Positions 11,561 to 22,850 of a DNA stretch of 64,000 bases are shown here, piece by piece; the stretch's first letter is position 1, and each line of letters begins with the position of its first letter. The translations under genes and the position numbers were made by a program. The stretch comes from Buxus sempervirens (taxonomy: Eukaryota > Streptophyta > Magnoliopsida > Buxales > Buxaceae), in NCBI GenBank assembly GCA_947561395.2, contig OX387189.1, positions 26,970,329 through 27,034,328 of the forward strand, given 5' to 3'. The notes under the pieces were generated by a model that had not been told where the DNA came from, did no database searches, and worked only from the letters and a program-made list of their open reading frames with translations.

Positions 11561-12984
11561 CGAAGTCACCTTGAGGATGAATGGGAAAGAACAAAAAGAA
11601 CCTCGTTTTTGCGCCTTGAATTTCTGTTGACATAATTGACGAGCTAAGTCCTTTTGATTTTCACAAAGTAGGGTTGGAGATGTGAAGCATTGATCTCTAG
11701 AGGATTGGGTTTTGGAGCTTGCTCACCCTTAATTTCTTGAATTTTCTGGAGCAATTCCTCTTTCTTTAACTTAAATTAAAAAGAGACAGAATTGGACTTA
11801 AGCTCGCCAACTTGTTTAGGCGTTGATGCAAAACAGTCAACAATGTTCATTTTCTTCTTATTTGTTCTATTCAAGCTTTTAGGTGTTTTCCAGTTTTAGC
11901 TTTCTTTTTGCAGACTTACGACTTTTTTTTTGGGGGGTTTGACAAGGGTTGATGATGGAAAAGGATCGAAGGAACAGGGTAGGATTGGGAAGTGGATGGG
12001 AGGAGGTTTTCTTGCTGCTGTCCGTCATTCCAGGTGCCCTCACACACCTATCCTATTCTATTTACAAAAGTGGTAAATCAAAAATTACAAAGGGGCCAAT
12101 TTGCCCAGAATTTCTTTATTTTGCTTTCTTCTTCATATCCTGAGAGATTCACCGCTTCTTTCTGCATGGCACGGCCTTCTGGGTTTGGGGAAAGCTCTTT
12201 CGTCAGCTCCTTTCATGATGAGGTAGAGGCTTTCCGATTTAGAATGACTCCACTGGGGATTGGTGAGAGCCTCTACCATTTCTTCTTTCTTGTACAACTT
12301 GCTCCTTCTAATTGGATATGGGCTTTTGAGCTTCTGCTAAGTATGGGAACTATGTTGAGGATTTGGAGAGCCTTCATGTTGTTTGGGGCTTTTAAAAGGA
12401 ACTCCACTAGGGAATAGAATCCGCCGGGGATGAGGGATTTCTTTGTGACTTTCCTGCATTGGCTCTCCTCTGCTCCGCCTTTCTTCTGCCCTTTCTTTTC
12501 TCCTGGCTTCAAGGCGCTTCTTAACGTCTTCCAACTTCTCTGCCTTGTGCGGGCCTATAAAACTCTCACAGAGCAGTAAGGTATCCAACATTCAGACGGT
12601 GAGCATAAATTTTTTATTTTTTTTAGCAAATGAAAAGGCTAGACCGGCAACCATGATGAATTGCCTTGTTAGCTTGAGGTGTTTTGGGATGGTGTGTCTG
12701 ACATGCATTCCCATAAGCGCTTGACTTTAGCTGGCGAGGGTTTACAAAATGAGGGGTGTTTCAAGGAGTGTTTCCCCCTTCCCGGTTTTGGTTTTTCTCA
12801 TTTTCTTGAGCATAGGTTTTGCAATTAAGGGTTCCTCCCTTAGGTTAGTGTCTATTCCAGCTTGAGGGTTTTTGGCCGACTTTTGCACATCATGTCCCAT
12901 TGATAAGAGAGGTCTTAAAAATGGGACGAAACGTCGGCTTGGTTTTAAGTCTGAGAATTGAAGGATTGTGAGGCTTAAATTCTT
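11561..12984 (-). mobile_element. Internal 3' region of minus-strand family B element
   Basis: This stretch joins the polypurine tract to the insertion point of the full family A element. The minus strand has short charged frames (for example 12591-12337, rich in K, R and E), but no recognisable domain, and they overlap in several phases. I call it decayed internal sequence. It resumes at 42507. Confidence 0.55.
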
Positions 12985-13078
12985 ATTCCTGTAGACACCG
13001 CAAATTGCACAATAATCATCAAAAATCATTATCTCCTTGAAGGCCAGCACAAAAATTGAAGAAAATAAGTTTTTTACC

Positions 13079-13223
13079 TGTATCCGGCAACTCAGGCCGG
13101 ATACAAGTACTCCTCTTTATATCCGGTGGAACATACCGGATACAAGAAAGCTTTAGCGTATCCGGCATTCTATGCCGGATACCTGAAGGCCCTTGTGTAT
13201 CCGGCCTAATATGCAGGATACAT
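13079..13223 (+). repeat. Palindrome array (TGTATCCGGC…GCCGGATACA), four units
   Basis: Four palindromes at about 13079-13106, 13119-13145, 13157-13182 and 13197-13223 share arms TATCCGG and CCGGATA around 6-8 base loops. The first loop contains CAACTCAGG. The same array is in the 3' LTR at 40288-40433. Some units have lost perfect symmetry (GCAGGATAC in the fourth). Confidence 0.92.
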
Positions 13224-13238
13224 AAGTTTTGCTCAAAA

Positions 13239-13369
13239 TTAGGGTTTTCCGAGAGCTTTTCACTTTTACCATCATATCCCTCATTAAATGAGTGGAAATC
13301 TCGGAAATGGCCTTAGGGTTAAGGTTGGTGGGCTCTAGACATTATGTTGTGTCTACCATCACACCAACC
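13239..13369 (+). promoter_or_regulatory. Telobox and two nested inverted repeats upstream of TATA
   Basis: An exact telobox (TTAGGGTTT, 13239-13247) overlaps a 9-bp perfect inverted repeat TTTCCGAGA (13246-13254) / TCTCGGAAA (13299-13307). Next is a hairpin with arms GGTTGGTG (13323-13330) / CACCAACC (13362-13369) and inner arms TAGAC/GTCTA. Further CCCTAACCCTA sequence abuts the TATA region. The block is kept in family A copies at 7263, 17143, 28699, 40199 and 53557, which suggests function. Teloboxes are known binding sites of plant telomere-repeat-binding factors; a role here is inferred. Confidence 0.7.
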
Positions 13370-13387
13370 CTAACCCTAGCCTTTGCC

Positions 13388-13395
13388 TATAAATA
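13388..13395 (+). promoter_or_regulatory. LTR TATA box
   Basis: TATAAATA follows the telobox and hairpin block. Equivalent boxes lie at 8141, 18006, 29098, 40597 and 53956. An ATG starts only 28 bases downstream, so transcription may begin at or just beyond that ATG. Confidence 0.8.
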
Positions 13396-13415
13396 GGAAG
13401 CTCCTCCTTAAGCAA

Positions 13416-13505
13416 ATGGCCATTAATTCTCTTGCCAATAAGTTGGAGATCCAAGAGCTCCAAGTGAAGAAGGGAACTGCCGCCGGATTGCTTCCAGAAC
13501 CCCAG
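13416..13505 (+). CDS. Candidate LTR-encoded first exon of gag
   Basis: An ATG at 13416 opens a 30-codon frame that ends exactly at CAG|GTAAG (13505/13506), a consensus plant splice donor. The best acceptor upstream of gag ends at 20634. Joining the two keeps phase 0 and the gag frame stays open. Five of seven LTR copies (13416, 18034, 29126, 40625, 53984) keep an open 29- or 30-codon frame in the same phase, although parts of the sequence differ. The copy at 8169 has a TGA and the minus copy near 52250 is out of phase. Against coding: the ATG lies only 28 bases from the start of the TATA box, so it may precede the transcription start. The exon would then be untranslated. Confidence 0.4.
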
Positions 13506-15299
13506 GTAAGCCTCAAACCTCTTCTTTATTTTCTGTATTTACATTCCTAGATCTAGATCTCTTCTTCTACCTTTCTGTAGAATAAGGCCTTCTATGTGTA
13601 TGAAAACCCTTCCCTGGCTCAAAGTATCTCAAGACTCCCCCTAGCCGTAAAACGTGAAGGCGGGATCTAGGAGAAACAAGACTGGGGATTGACCCTATTA
13701 CTAGAACCTAGTTAGAATAAAGCCTTTCAAATCTTTGAAGCCCGTTTCATATTCAAAGTACCCCATGATTATCTTGAAGAACCGTGTTTAACGGGGAGAG
13801 AGAACAAAGGGAAACGATAATGGAACAGAACCCTAGGTTGCTTTTAGAACCCTATTTTAAATGAATGAGAATGCATGCTATGTTGTTATATTGTTCTTGA
13901 ATGATTTTCACTTACACATACATTGCGCCCGTTTTGGCGGGATAGGCTCATATTTTGGGTTTATTACATTTATTGTGATAAATCTGAAATAAATGGCCTC
14001 AATCAATTCTGGAATGTTTTTAAAAGGTTTTTAAAAGATTTGGATTCATATTGCACGAATCACACACACTTTATCACAGTTTTGAGTTGGTTTTCTCCAA
14101 ATAAGGCCTAACTGGACAGCAACTGTATCCCGACTTCGGACACTCATAACTTCATCGTCCGGATGAATTTTGGTGTGATTCCAGAACCATGGGAAAGGTG
14201 AGGCTGTCTAGTTTATGCCTACCAAATTTCATTAATTTCTATCAAGCGGATTTGTGACACCTCTCTGTCGAAGTGGATTGGACAGTTCAGGTTTAAATAC
14301 AGAACTTGTCACTTCGACGGAGCGCCATGTGTTCGTTTTAAGTCCTATTCGAGCGATTTTTGTTTCTGGGCACTCCTCTATGAGTCTATTTTCAAATCTA
14401 GTTGGTTTCATAATTTTTTGACTCCATTTGTATTATTGGTAACAGATTTACTCAGAACTGCTCATCAGTACTTTTCTGGGTAAATCTGTGATCTTCGGGG
14501 CCTGTTTGGGAGATCACCCAAGGCACATCCGAATGAATTTTTGTATGAGGCTAGTTTCGTTCGAAAGATGGCCATACAGACTTCAATCACACCAAATTTC
14601 ATGAATTTTTCTAGGGGATTTTCCAAACTTGCATGCTTATCACTTTTGATTTTCCCCAGCAGCAACTTTAAAGGAGCATAACTCCTAGGATTTCAACCGG
14701 ATTTACTTAAAATTTTGCATGAGGCTCTTATTTACCATGATCTTTCAAATGGATTTGGTTTGATTCAATTTAAAATTGATTTTGAATGATTTCAAGACAA
14801 ATGGCATTACTTTTCACTGAATTTTCCAGATTTAACTCAACTTGGTTTTGTGCAACTTTCGCTTTGGATTTCCATTTTTGTTGAGATTCCAGAAGTGATA
14901 TTGACATAAAAGAGGATCTAGAATCCCTTTGGATTCCTCATGTGAAAATATCACACATTGGCTTAATTCTTTTCCAATGTTTTTAATGATTTTTAGCAAG
15001 CTTTCTTATCTTTTTTGCATGAACAAACACTTGGCAACCACCTTGTGTGGGTGAATGGGGGTGTCTAACACCTTCCCCCGTTCATAATCTAATCCCCTTA
15101 CCCATCTCTGGATTTAATTTTCAAGTAGGGTTATTTTTACCCTAGAATTTGTCTTTTAGCTATTTTTGCTTATCTTTAATCTTTTGGTGTCCATTCACAC
15201 CCCAAAATTCTGAATGGTGGCGACTCTCCCAATTTTGCGTTGAGCCCGTGTGCTAACGGAGGGGAAATCATCCCGGTGATTTTTCCCATGTCTCACAAC

Positions 15300-15317
15300 T
15301 GGCGACTCTGCTGGGGA
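15300..15317 (+). other. Primer-binding site
   Basis: TGGCGACTCTGCTGGGGA begins two bases after the 5' LTR. It resembles the tRNA-Arg-type primer-binding site described for Ogre/Tat elements. Together with the upstream TSD it identifies the LTR at 12990 as a 5' LTR. Confidence 0.85.
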
Positions 15318-17142
15318 ATTGTGGATTTAAGCCATTTTGTGTATATTCATGCTTTTTCTTTACTTTTGAATGCTTGCTATTTTGTTTATTTTGCTTGTGT
15401 ATATTGAATCTCAAATCTAATTTGTATGATTAGAAAATTCACAAGGATAAAGGCATGGGCATGTTGCTTGATTTTTGTTTAAAGGAAAAACCCATATTGT
15501 TATATGACTTTGCTATATTATGTGTTAGCATGTGTTATTTTGGGGTTTCAATGCCATGAGCTAAAAAAAATGCAATATTTGAAATCTGGAAATTTTGTGT
15601 TTATTTTGGGTATTCAAGCATGTTTCCCATGAATAAAGCTTTTTTTTTGTGCTTAATGTTTATTTTATGCCATGCTTTGGATTTGGGGGTATAGGATGAC
15701 ATGATTTGAGCATGAAAACCATGAGCAATGAAATCTGAAATTCAATAGCCATCATAAGGGTTTTCAAGCATGTTTTTACCATCAAAACTCTCCTTATACC
15801 ATGTCAAGTAGTTGCTAAATTTTTAGGCATTAATTTGGGGTATAAGTGATGCACTTTTGAGTATGAAAAATCTGGAAATTTTAGTGTATTTTGGGGGGTT
15901 TTCAAGCTTGTTTCAACCATCAAAACCTTTCTTATATCATGTCAAGTAGTGCTGAATTTTTAGGCTTCAACTTGGGTAAATGGTACACTTTGAGCATGAA
16001 AAGAGCATGAAAATTTGGAATTTTAGGGAATGCTTTTGGGTTTCAAGCATGCTTCCATGGTTTAATTGTTGTTTGCACAAATAACATGTTTGTATACTAC
16101 TTTTTGGGCATGTAATACTTGTGTGCATATTTAGTTGCTTTGGTTCTCTTGCTTGTTTGTATTTAGCTTCATTATATTGTCATATGTGCCTTGGCTTGAA
16201 ATTGAATGCATGGCTACGAAAAAGAGTGGCAAGGGGCTGGGACATTGTGAATGTTACCTCAATTTTAAATTGCACTTGAGCACTTTAAACTATTTGCACA
16301 ACCTACCCATTACCTATAGGAAGTTGAACCATGAATGTGTGTAGCTTGGCGCACCGAGGTCGTGACTTCGGAAAGCAAAAGTGAAAACATTTACCTTAGA
16401 ATTTGAGTCAATGATGTGATGACAATGGGATCTGTGATTCAATTCCGGGCATTACTAGACTTGAGTTCTAAGTTGCCAATTAAGCCAAAACCCAAAAACC
16501 ATACGCTTGAAGGTGGAGAAACACGTTTTCAGCTAAAAGTACACAATTGCGTTTGGGGAATTGGGTGTAAATGTGGGAAGGCCGATTGCATGTTTTACAG
16601 GCCAAGGTATACTATGAATACCATATTGAAGGTAATACAATGTGGCAAGGTAAAGCCATGTTCTTTTCATGAATTTGTGAATTTTGCAAAAATGATGTTC
16701 AAGCCCAATTTGGGGCAAGTTTTAGAGGCCAAGTTAAGGTGAACATCAAGTGGGAATGAAAATAACCTAATCTGGTGAAAAAATGAGTCACAAAGGGCCA
16801 TTTCGGCGTTAACCGGCAACTCAGGCCAGTTAAGAACAATCCTATTCATATTCGGTATATATTGCCGGTCACAAAGGTATATGCGTGTATCCGGTCATTA
16901 TTGCCGGATACAATAAGACATATCCTTATCCGGCACTTAATGCCGGATACATGCAGAAAATGTGTAAATTGGCTTTTTCAGCCCGAATTTCCAGAACAAA
17001 ATGCCTAAACACTGTGGATAATCCTTAGGCACCCCAAAGAAAATATAAAAATGTTTCAAAAAATAAAAAAATAAAAAAAATGTATATATTCTTTTAGGAT
17101 TAAACCTAATTTTGAAACTCAAAGAGCAAGCTAAGGTGTCAT
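15318..17142 (+). other. Leader region of the element, first part
   Basis: Non-coding leader between PBS and the nested LTR. It holds repeated paragraphs of the form AGCATGAAAA…TTTTGGGGTTTTCAAGCATG (about 15590-16050), weakly tandem. An open frame at 16416-16742 (first ATG 16419, about 107 codons, several cysteines) has no domain I recognise. It might be a relic of the extra upstream ORF that some Ogre elements carry, but I would not call it a gene. A palindrome array follows at 16809-16952. Confidence 0.55.
16809..16952 (+). repeat. Palindrome array in the leader
   Basis: Four palindromes lie in internal sequence rather than LTR: AACCGGC…GCCAGTT, ATTCGGTA…TGCCGGTC, TGTATCCGG…TGCCGGATACA and TTATCCGGC…TGCCGGATACA. 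The word is that of the element's own LTR. The only TATA-like sequence downstream is TATATATT near 17080, about 130 bp away. Confidence 0.8.
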
Positions 17143-19909
17143 TGTAGACACCCCAAAATTGCACGATTTTTGATAAATCTTGAAGGAGAGAAATATTTTA
17201 TTGGAATTTTCAATTCTTTGCATTGGGTTTGAGATACTTAACCCATTTGAATCCAAAACGGAAAAGGAAAAGGCCCGAATTCAATCTTTTGTGCAAAGTC
17301 AAACTTTTTCCGGTTGAGTTTTGTTGACTTTTGACCCCAGAAAATGAAATATTTTTTAAAGCCAAATTTCAAGATAATTTTTCCCGGTAATCAGGTTTTT
17401 AGCCATGTTATTGCATAAAAGAATTTTTTGAGATTTTAAATCTTGGCGAATACCTTGGTTTTAACATATTGAACTTTTTTTCCAGACCTGAAAAATCGGA
17501 ATTTTGCCTAGAACTGGAAAGTTGACTTTTTATTCACTTGCAATTTGGGTCTGGAACTATTTTTAATGGATTCAAATGGGGGGTGTTTGCTTATTTACAT
17601 GTAATATCTTAAGTAAATTGAGGACATTTACTTAAACGATATTACATGTAAATAAGTATTGCCTGTGTTAAAATTCGAAAAAAGGCTTTTTTCCTTGTAT
17701 CCGGCAACTCAGGCCGGATACAAATATCCTTCTTTGTATCCGGTGGAAAATGCCGGATACAAGTGGACCTCAGTGTATCCGGCATCATAGACCGGATACA
17801 TTAAGGTACTCGTGTATCCGGCCTAATATACCGGATACGCAAGTTTTGCTCAAATTTAGGGTTTTCCGAGAGCTTTTCACTTTTACCATCATATCCCTCA
17901 TTAAATGAGGGAAAATCTCGGAAATAGCCTTAGGGTTAAGGTTGGTGGGCTATAGACCTTATGTTGTGTCTACCATTCTCACCAACCTAAACCCTAACCT
18001 TTGCCTATAAATAGGAGGCTCCTCCTTAAGCAAATGGCAACCAACTCTTGTTTTGAATTCTCGCAAAGAAGAACTCCAAGAGAAGAAGAAGATCGCTGCG
18101 GGAGTGCTTCCAGAATCCAGGTAAGCCTCAAACCTCTCTTTAATTTCTGTATTTACATTCCTAGATCTAGATCTCCTCTTCTACCTTTCTGTAGAATAAA
18201 GCCTCTTTTTGTGTGTGGAAATCTTTCCCCGGCTCAAAGTATCTCAAGACTCCCCCTAGCCGTAAAACGTGAAGGTGGGATCTAGGAGAAACGAGACTGG
18301 GGATTGACCCTAGTGCTAGAACCTATGTAGCATAAAGCCTTTTGATTGATTGTAAACCGTTTCATATTCAAAGTACCCTTGATTATCTTGAAGAACCGTG
18401 TTTAACGGGGAGAGAGAACAGAGGGAAACGATAATGGAACGGAACCCTAGGCTATTTTAGAACCTCATTTTGAGGAAGATATATTCATGCTATATTGATC
18501 TTGTATGTTTTTTCAAGCTTGCACATACATAGCACTTTTTTTGGATAATAGGCTCACATTTGGGGATTTATTACATTCATTGTGATAAATCTCCAATAAA
18601 TGGCCTCAATCAAATTCTGAAATGTTTTCAATGTTTTTCAAAGGTTTTGGATTCATCTCACCCGAATCACACACACTTGATCACAGTTTTGAGTCGGTTT
18701 TACTCTAAAAGGTCCTAACTGGACAGCACCTATACCCTTATTTCGGACGCTCATAACTTCATCGTCCGGATGAATTTTGGAGCGATTCTAGAACCATGGG
18801 AAAGGTGAGGCTGTCTAGTTTATGTCTACCAAGTTTCATAAATTTCCATCGAACGTATTTTTGGCACCTCTCTGTCGAAGTTAAGTGGACAGTTCAGGTT
18901 CAAATACAGAACGTGTCACTTCGACGGAGCGCCATGTGTTCGTTTTAAGTCCAATTCAAGTGATTTATATTTCCAAGTACTCCTTTATGAGTCTATTTTT
19001 AAATCCAGTTGGTTTCATAATTTTTGGATTCCATTTGAATTATTGGTAACCGATTTACTCAGAACTGTTCATTTGTACTTTTCTGGGTAAATCTGTGATC
19101 TTCGGGGCCTGTTCGGGAGACCACCCAAGGCACATCCGAAGGGATTTTTGTATGAGGCTAGTTTCTTTGGAAAGATGACCATACAGACTTCAATCACACC
19201 AAATTTCGTGGATTTTTATGGAGTGGATGTTTCTAGACAATTTTCCAAAGTTGCTCACTCATCACTTTTAAAAATCCTCAGCAGCAACTTCAAAGGAGCA
19301 TAACTCCTAGGATTTTTATCGGAATGAAGTGAAATTTTGCATGAGACCCTTATTTACTATAATCTTTCAAATGGATTTGGTTTGATTTGATTTCAAATTG
19401 TATTTGAATGATTTCAAAACAAATGGCATTACTTTCACCGAATTTTCCGGATTTGATTCAACTTGGTTTTTGAATAACTTGTGCTTTGATTTCCATCTTT
19501 TGTGATATTCCAGAAATGATATTGACATAAGAGAGGATCTAGAATCCATTTAGATCCTCATGTGAAAATATCATACATTGGTCCTTTTTCAAGGTTTTCT
19601 ATGATTTTAGCAAGCTTTCTTATTTTTGCATGAACATACACTTGGCTACCACTTCGTGTGAATGAATGGGGGTGCCTAACACCTTCCCCCGTTCATAATC
19701 TAATCCCCTTACCCGTCTCTGGATTTGATTTTCAAGTAGGGTTATTTTTACCCTAGAATGTTTCTTTTGTCTCTTTTTTACTTATTTTTTATCCTTTGGT
19801 GTCCATTTTCACCTCAAAAATTCTGAATGGTGGCGACTCTCCCATTTTTGCGTTGAGCCCGTGTGTTGACGGAGGGATGATCATTCCGGTGATTTTTCCA
19901 TGTCTCACA
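17143..19909 (+). mobile_element. Family A solo LTR, long form, in the leader, TSD GTCAT
   Basis: The LTR runs TGTAGACACCCC to ATGTCTCACA and is flanked by GTCAT (17138-17142 and 19910-19914). Length is 2767 bp. Its first 540 bp match the long-form LTR at 7263, including the inverted repeat (17591-17655), and are absent from the host element's own LTRs, so it belongs to a separate subfamily. The palindrome array is at 17696-17839, TATA at 18006, and an open first-exon frame from 18034 ends at CAG|GTAAG. Confidence 0.93.
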
Positions 19910-20003
19910 GTCATATTTTTTGATACCAATTCAATTCAAACATGTGTCAATCAAGCTTTTGAACTAGAAAACTGAGAAGATTCAGCAAATTTAAAAAAAA
20001 ACC

Positions 20004-20480
20004 TTGGTTGGTTATATTTATCAATCAAATCAAAAAAATTGTGGGACCTTTGGAAGCCCTAAAATATTCCATAAAAACCTTGGTTGGTTATTTTTATCAA
20101 TCAAATCAAAAAAATTGTGGGACCTTTGGAAGCCCTAAAATATTCCAAAAAAACCTTGGTTGGTTATTTTTATCAATCAAATAAAAAATTGTGGGACCTC
20201 TAGAAGCCCTAAAATATTCCATGAAACCTTGGTTGGTTATTTTTATCAATCAAATCAAAACATTTGTGGGACACTTGGAAGCCCTAGAATATTCCAAGAA
20301 ACCTTTGGTTGGTTATTTTTATCAATCAAATCAAAACATTTGTGGGACACTTGGAAGCCCTAGAACATTCCAAGAAACCTTTGGTTGGTTATTTTTATCA
20401 ATCAAATCAAAACATTTGTGGGACACTTGGAAGCCATAGAATATTCCAAGAAACCTTTGGTTGGTTATTTTTATCAATCG
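20004..20480 (+). repeat. 76-bp tandem repeat, six units plus a partial
   Basis: Units begin TTGGTTGGTTA at 20004, 20080, 20156, 20229, 20305, 20381 and 20457, so the period is 76 bp with one unit of 73. Frames across it encode repeated GYFYQSNQN-like peptides in several phases and are not genes. It lies just upstream of the gag splice acceptor. Tandem repeats in untranslated regions are common in Tat/Ogre elements. Confidence 0.95.
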
Positions 20481-20616
20481 AATGTATAAAAAACAAAAAA
20501 CGAAAAAATAAAAAATAAAATAAAATAAAAAACAAATCCGGACTTGTGTTCACCTAACCTACTTGTCTACATGTATAGGGGTGTGACCCAAGTTAAATGG
20601 AATCTGACATGTCTCT

Positions 20617-20634
20617 TTGCTTTTCTTTCCCCAG
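20617..20634 (+). promoter_or_regulatory. Predicted splice acceptor before gag
   Basis: TTGCTTTTCTTTCCCCAG is a pyrimidine-rich tract ending in CAG, followed by GT at 20635. It lies immediately upstream of the conserved PVTRSKA gag start and has no in-frame ATG before it. It pairs logically with the LTR donor at 13505/13506. That intron would remove the rest of the LTR, the PBS and the leader. Confidence 0.55.
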
Positions 20635-22850
20635 GTACACTTATTTGCAATCATTGCTCCCGTGACCAGATCCAAAGCCAAAGCCATGAACACTGAAGAG
20701 AACCAAGCCCAAGCTACTGTCCCCGCTCAAGACTTTGCTCAGCTGCAGGAGCAAGTGGCTGGTCTGGCCAAGATGCTGGAGGACTTACTAGCGGCTCAGG
20801 CCCAACAGGCCCAAGCCCAAAACCAAGCATCGACTTCCCATCAGGTACCACCACCTCAGGCCTACATTCCGCCTCCGGCTCAACCCATGCCTGAGCCCAT
20901 TTCTGAACCGATCCCTGAACCCATTCTGATCAGGGAAAATATAGCAGAATCCAAGAAAGAACTGGAGAAGGAAAAAGCCAGGGAAGAAACTGAAAGGAAA
21001 ATGCTGCTCATGATAGAAAGGATACAGGAAGAGTTGAAGGAGGTAAAAGGGGGAAACAGCTACGGGGGTACCACTTTTGATGATCTCTGCATGTACCCTG
21101 ATGTATGTCTACCGGCCAAATTCAAGTGCCGGGACTTTGACAAATTCGACGGCACAGGCTGCCCTATGAGTCACCTGAAACTATACTGCGGGGCCCTATG
21201 CCAATTTGGCCGGGATGACGGCATACCAATCCAACTCTTCCAGAGGAGTTTGACTGGGTCAGCTCTTAGATGGTTCGCCACAGTGAACCATGGAAGGATC
21301 AGGAGGTGGAAGGACTTGGCCGACGCCTTTTTGGACCAATATAAGTTTAACTCTGAGATCGTGCCAGACCAGTACGACATGATGAGAATGAGCAAAGGGA
21401 AAGATGAGCCTGTACGGCAGTACGCCAAGAGGTGGAGAGAGGCCACCTCCCAGGTCAGGCTGCTTATGCAGGAACCGGAAATGATCTCAAAGTTCATGGG
21501 CACACTGGGGCAGCCTTTCTACAACCATTTGGTGGAGCAGATCACCACCAATTTTGCAGCCCTGGTACAGGTGGTGGACCGGATCGAGGAAGGGGTCAGG
21601 TCAGGAAGGCTTATAGACTATTCAACTCTAACTGGGCAAGCTGATTCCTCTGCCTCCATGGCCCAGAAGAAGGGGGCTGGGTTCAAAAAGACCGGGGCCC
21701 GAAAAGAAGGAGAAGTGAACCTGATCCAGGCTCCTCCAGCTAAGAAGCCGCTCCATGTGAATATCTCTGCACCCCAATAGGCCCAGCAGGCCCAGCAGTC
21801 GTATCAGACCCCACTCAATGTCAACTTCTCCCCCTCCGTTCCTGCAAACCCAAGGAGGACTTTTTCCAAGGAAGAGAGGGAGGCCTGGTTGGCAACAAGG
21901 AGGAACTGAGTCTTTACTCCCCTTCCCGTATCTCTTTCCCAACTACTGCCAACTCTGTTGAAAGGGGAATATGTGACTCTGAAAGAGCCCAGCCCAAACG
22001 CCACCAAGGGAAGGAATTTTGACCCAGCGGTCACCTGTGACTTCCACATGGGTGCACCAGGACATTCTACAGATGCTTGCTGGTGTTGAAGCACGCGGTC
22101 CAAGACTTGTTGGACCAGAAGGCCTTGGTGTTCAACACTGCTGCACCCGCCCTGTCCGGGAATGATATTGGGAAGAACCCTCTGCCTTACCACAATGGGG
22201 TAGGCCCATCCAACTCCATCACTGCCATATTCACTACTAGAAGGGCCTTTGACCCATCTCAGCTCATAGCTCCAGTAGGGACCACGGTCCAGGTCCGATT
22301 TTTCCAAGAAAAGGAAGAAGAGGAGATCAACATGGTCTCCCAGAAAAATAATCCTGCTGCCGAGGACATAAGCTCCTCTTTAAACCGGGTCTCCTCTCTT
22401 ATGGCCCAGATGAATATTGCAAGGCATCCATTGGTCTTCAATTGCAGTCCACCCATTTGTTCACCATCCAAGCCATCCAAGGCTCCACTGGTCATCAACC
22501 TTGACCCCACCACTGCTTCCATTACTTCTTCTGTTCCCACAAAATCCAAGCTCCAGCCCTTGGTTGTAAATGTTCAGCCAGCCCAAACTATCCCTAAACA
22601 GGCCTATACATCCCGGTCCAAACTCCAGCCATTAGTGGTTAATATCCCCAAATTAGCCTATTCTGAGGCCGCTGTACCATGGAACTACAGCGAGGGAATC
22701 ACGGCTACGGTTCCAATGGTTAGGAACCAGAACCAGGAGGAGGTGAACCTCATGACGAGGTCGGGGAGATGTACAGGGGGTGAGGAGAAAGAAAAGGAGA
22801 CAGAGGCAGAAAAAGAGAAAAAAGAAAACAAAAAGGAAAAAATAAAGTAG
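20635..22850 (+). pseudogene. gag: gag polyprotein, broken
   Basis: Nucleocapsid/capsid protein of a Tat-type element. The first segment (20635-21780) has an APVTRSKA start, a Q/A-rich coiled coil, a charged coiled coil, and then the retrotransposon gag domain (about 21090-21630) with the usual LTGSALRWF, DLADAFLDQYKFN and QYAKRWRE motifs. The first ATG in frame is 20686, after APVTRSKAKA, so translation may need the spliced first exon. Breaks: TAG at 21778-21780, TGA at 21907-21909, and a frameshift near 22076-22080 just after a zinc-knuckle-like CX2HX6HX4C motif (22036-22080). The C-terminal part (22077-22850) is a proline- and lysine-rich linker, then shifts again in an A-rich stretch before protease. 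Confidence 0.88.

Larger units (their letters stand above)
12990..15297 (+). mobile_element. 5' LTR of the full family A element
   Basis: The LTR runs TGTAGACACC to GTCTCACA. In order it contains a four-unit palindrome array (13079-13223), a telobox TTAGGGTTT (13239-13247), an inverted repeat TTTCCGAGA/TCTCGGAAA (13246-13307), an inverted repeat GGTTGGTG/CACCAACC (13323-13369), a TATA box (13388-13395), and a splice donor (13505/13506). The far end holds a TGGCGACTCTCCC sequence resembling the PBS region itself. It differs from the 3' LTR at about 50 sites. Confidence 0.93.

Noticed and set aside
16416..16742. Cysteine-containing 108-codon frame in the leader
   Set aside because: No domain is recognised, the frame starts with GTG, it overlaps other frames, and no relative here conserves it. 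It is described only in the leader entry.
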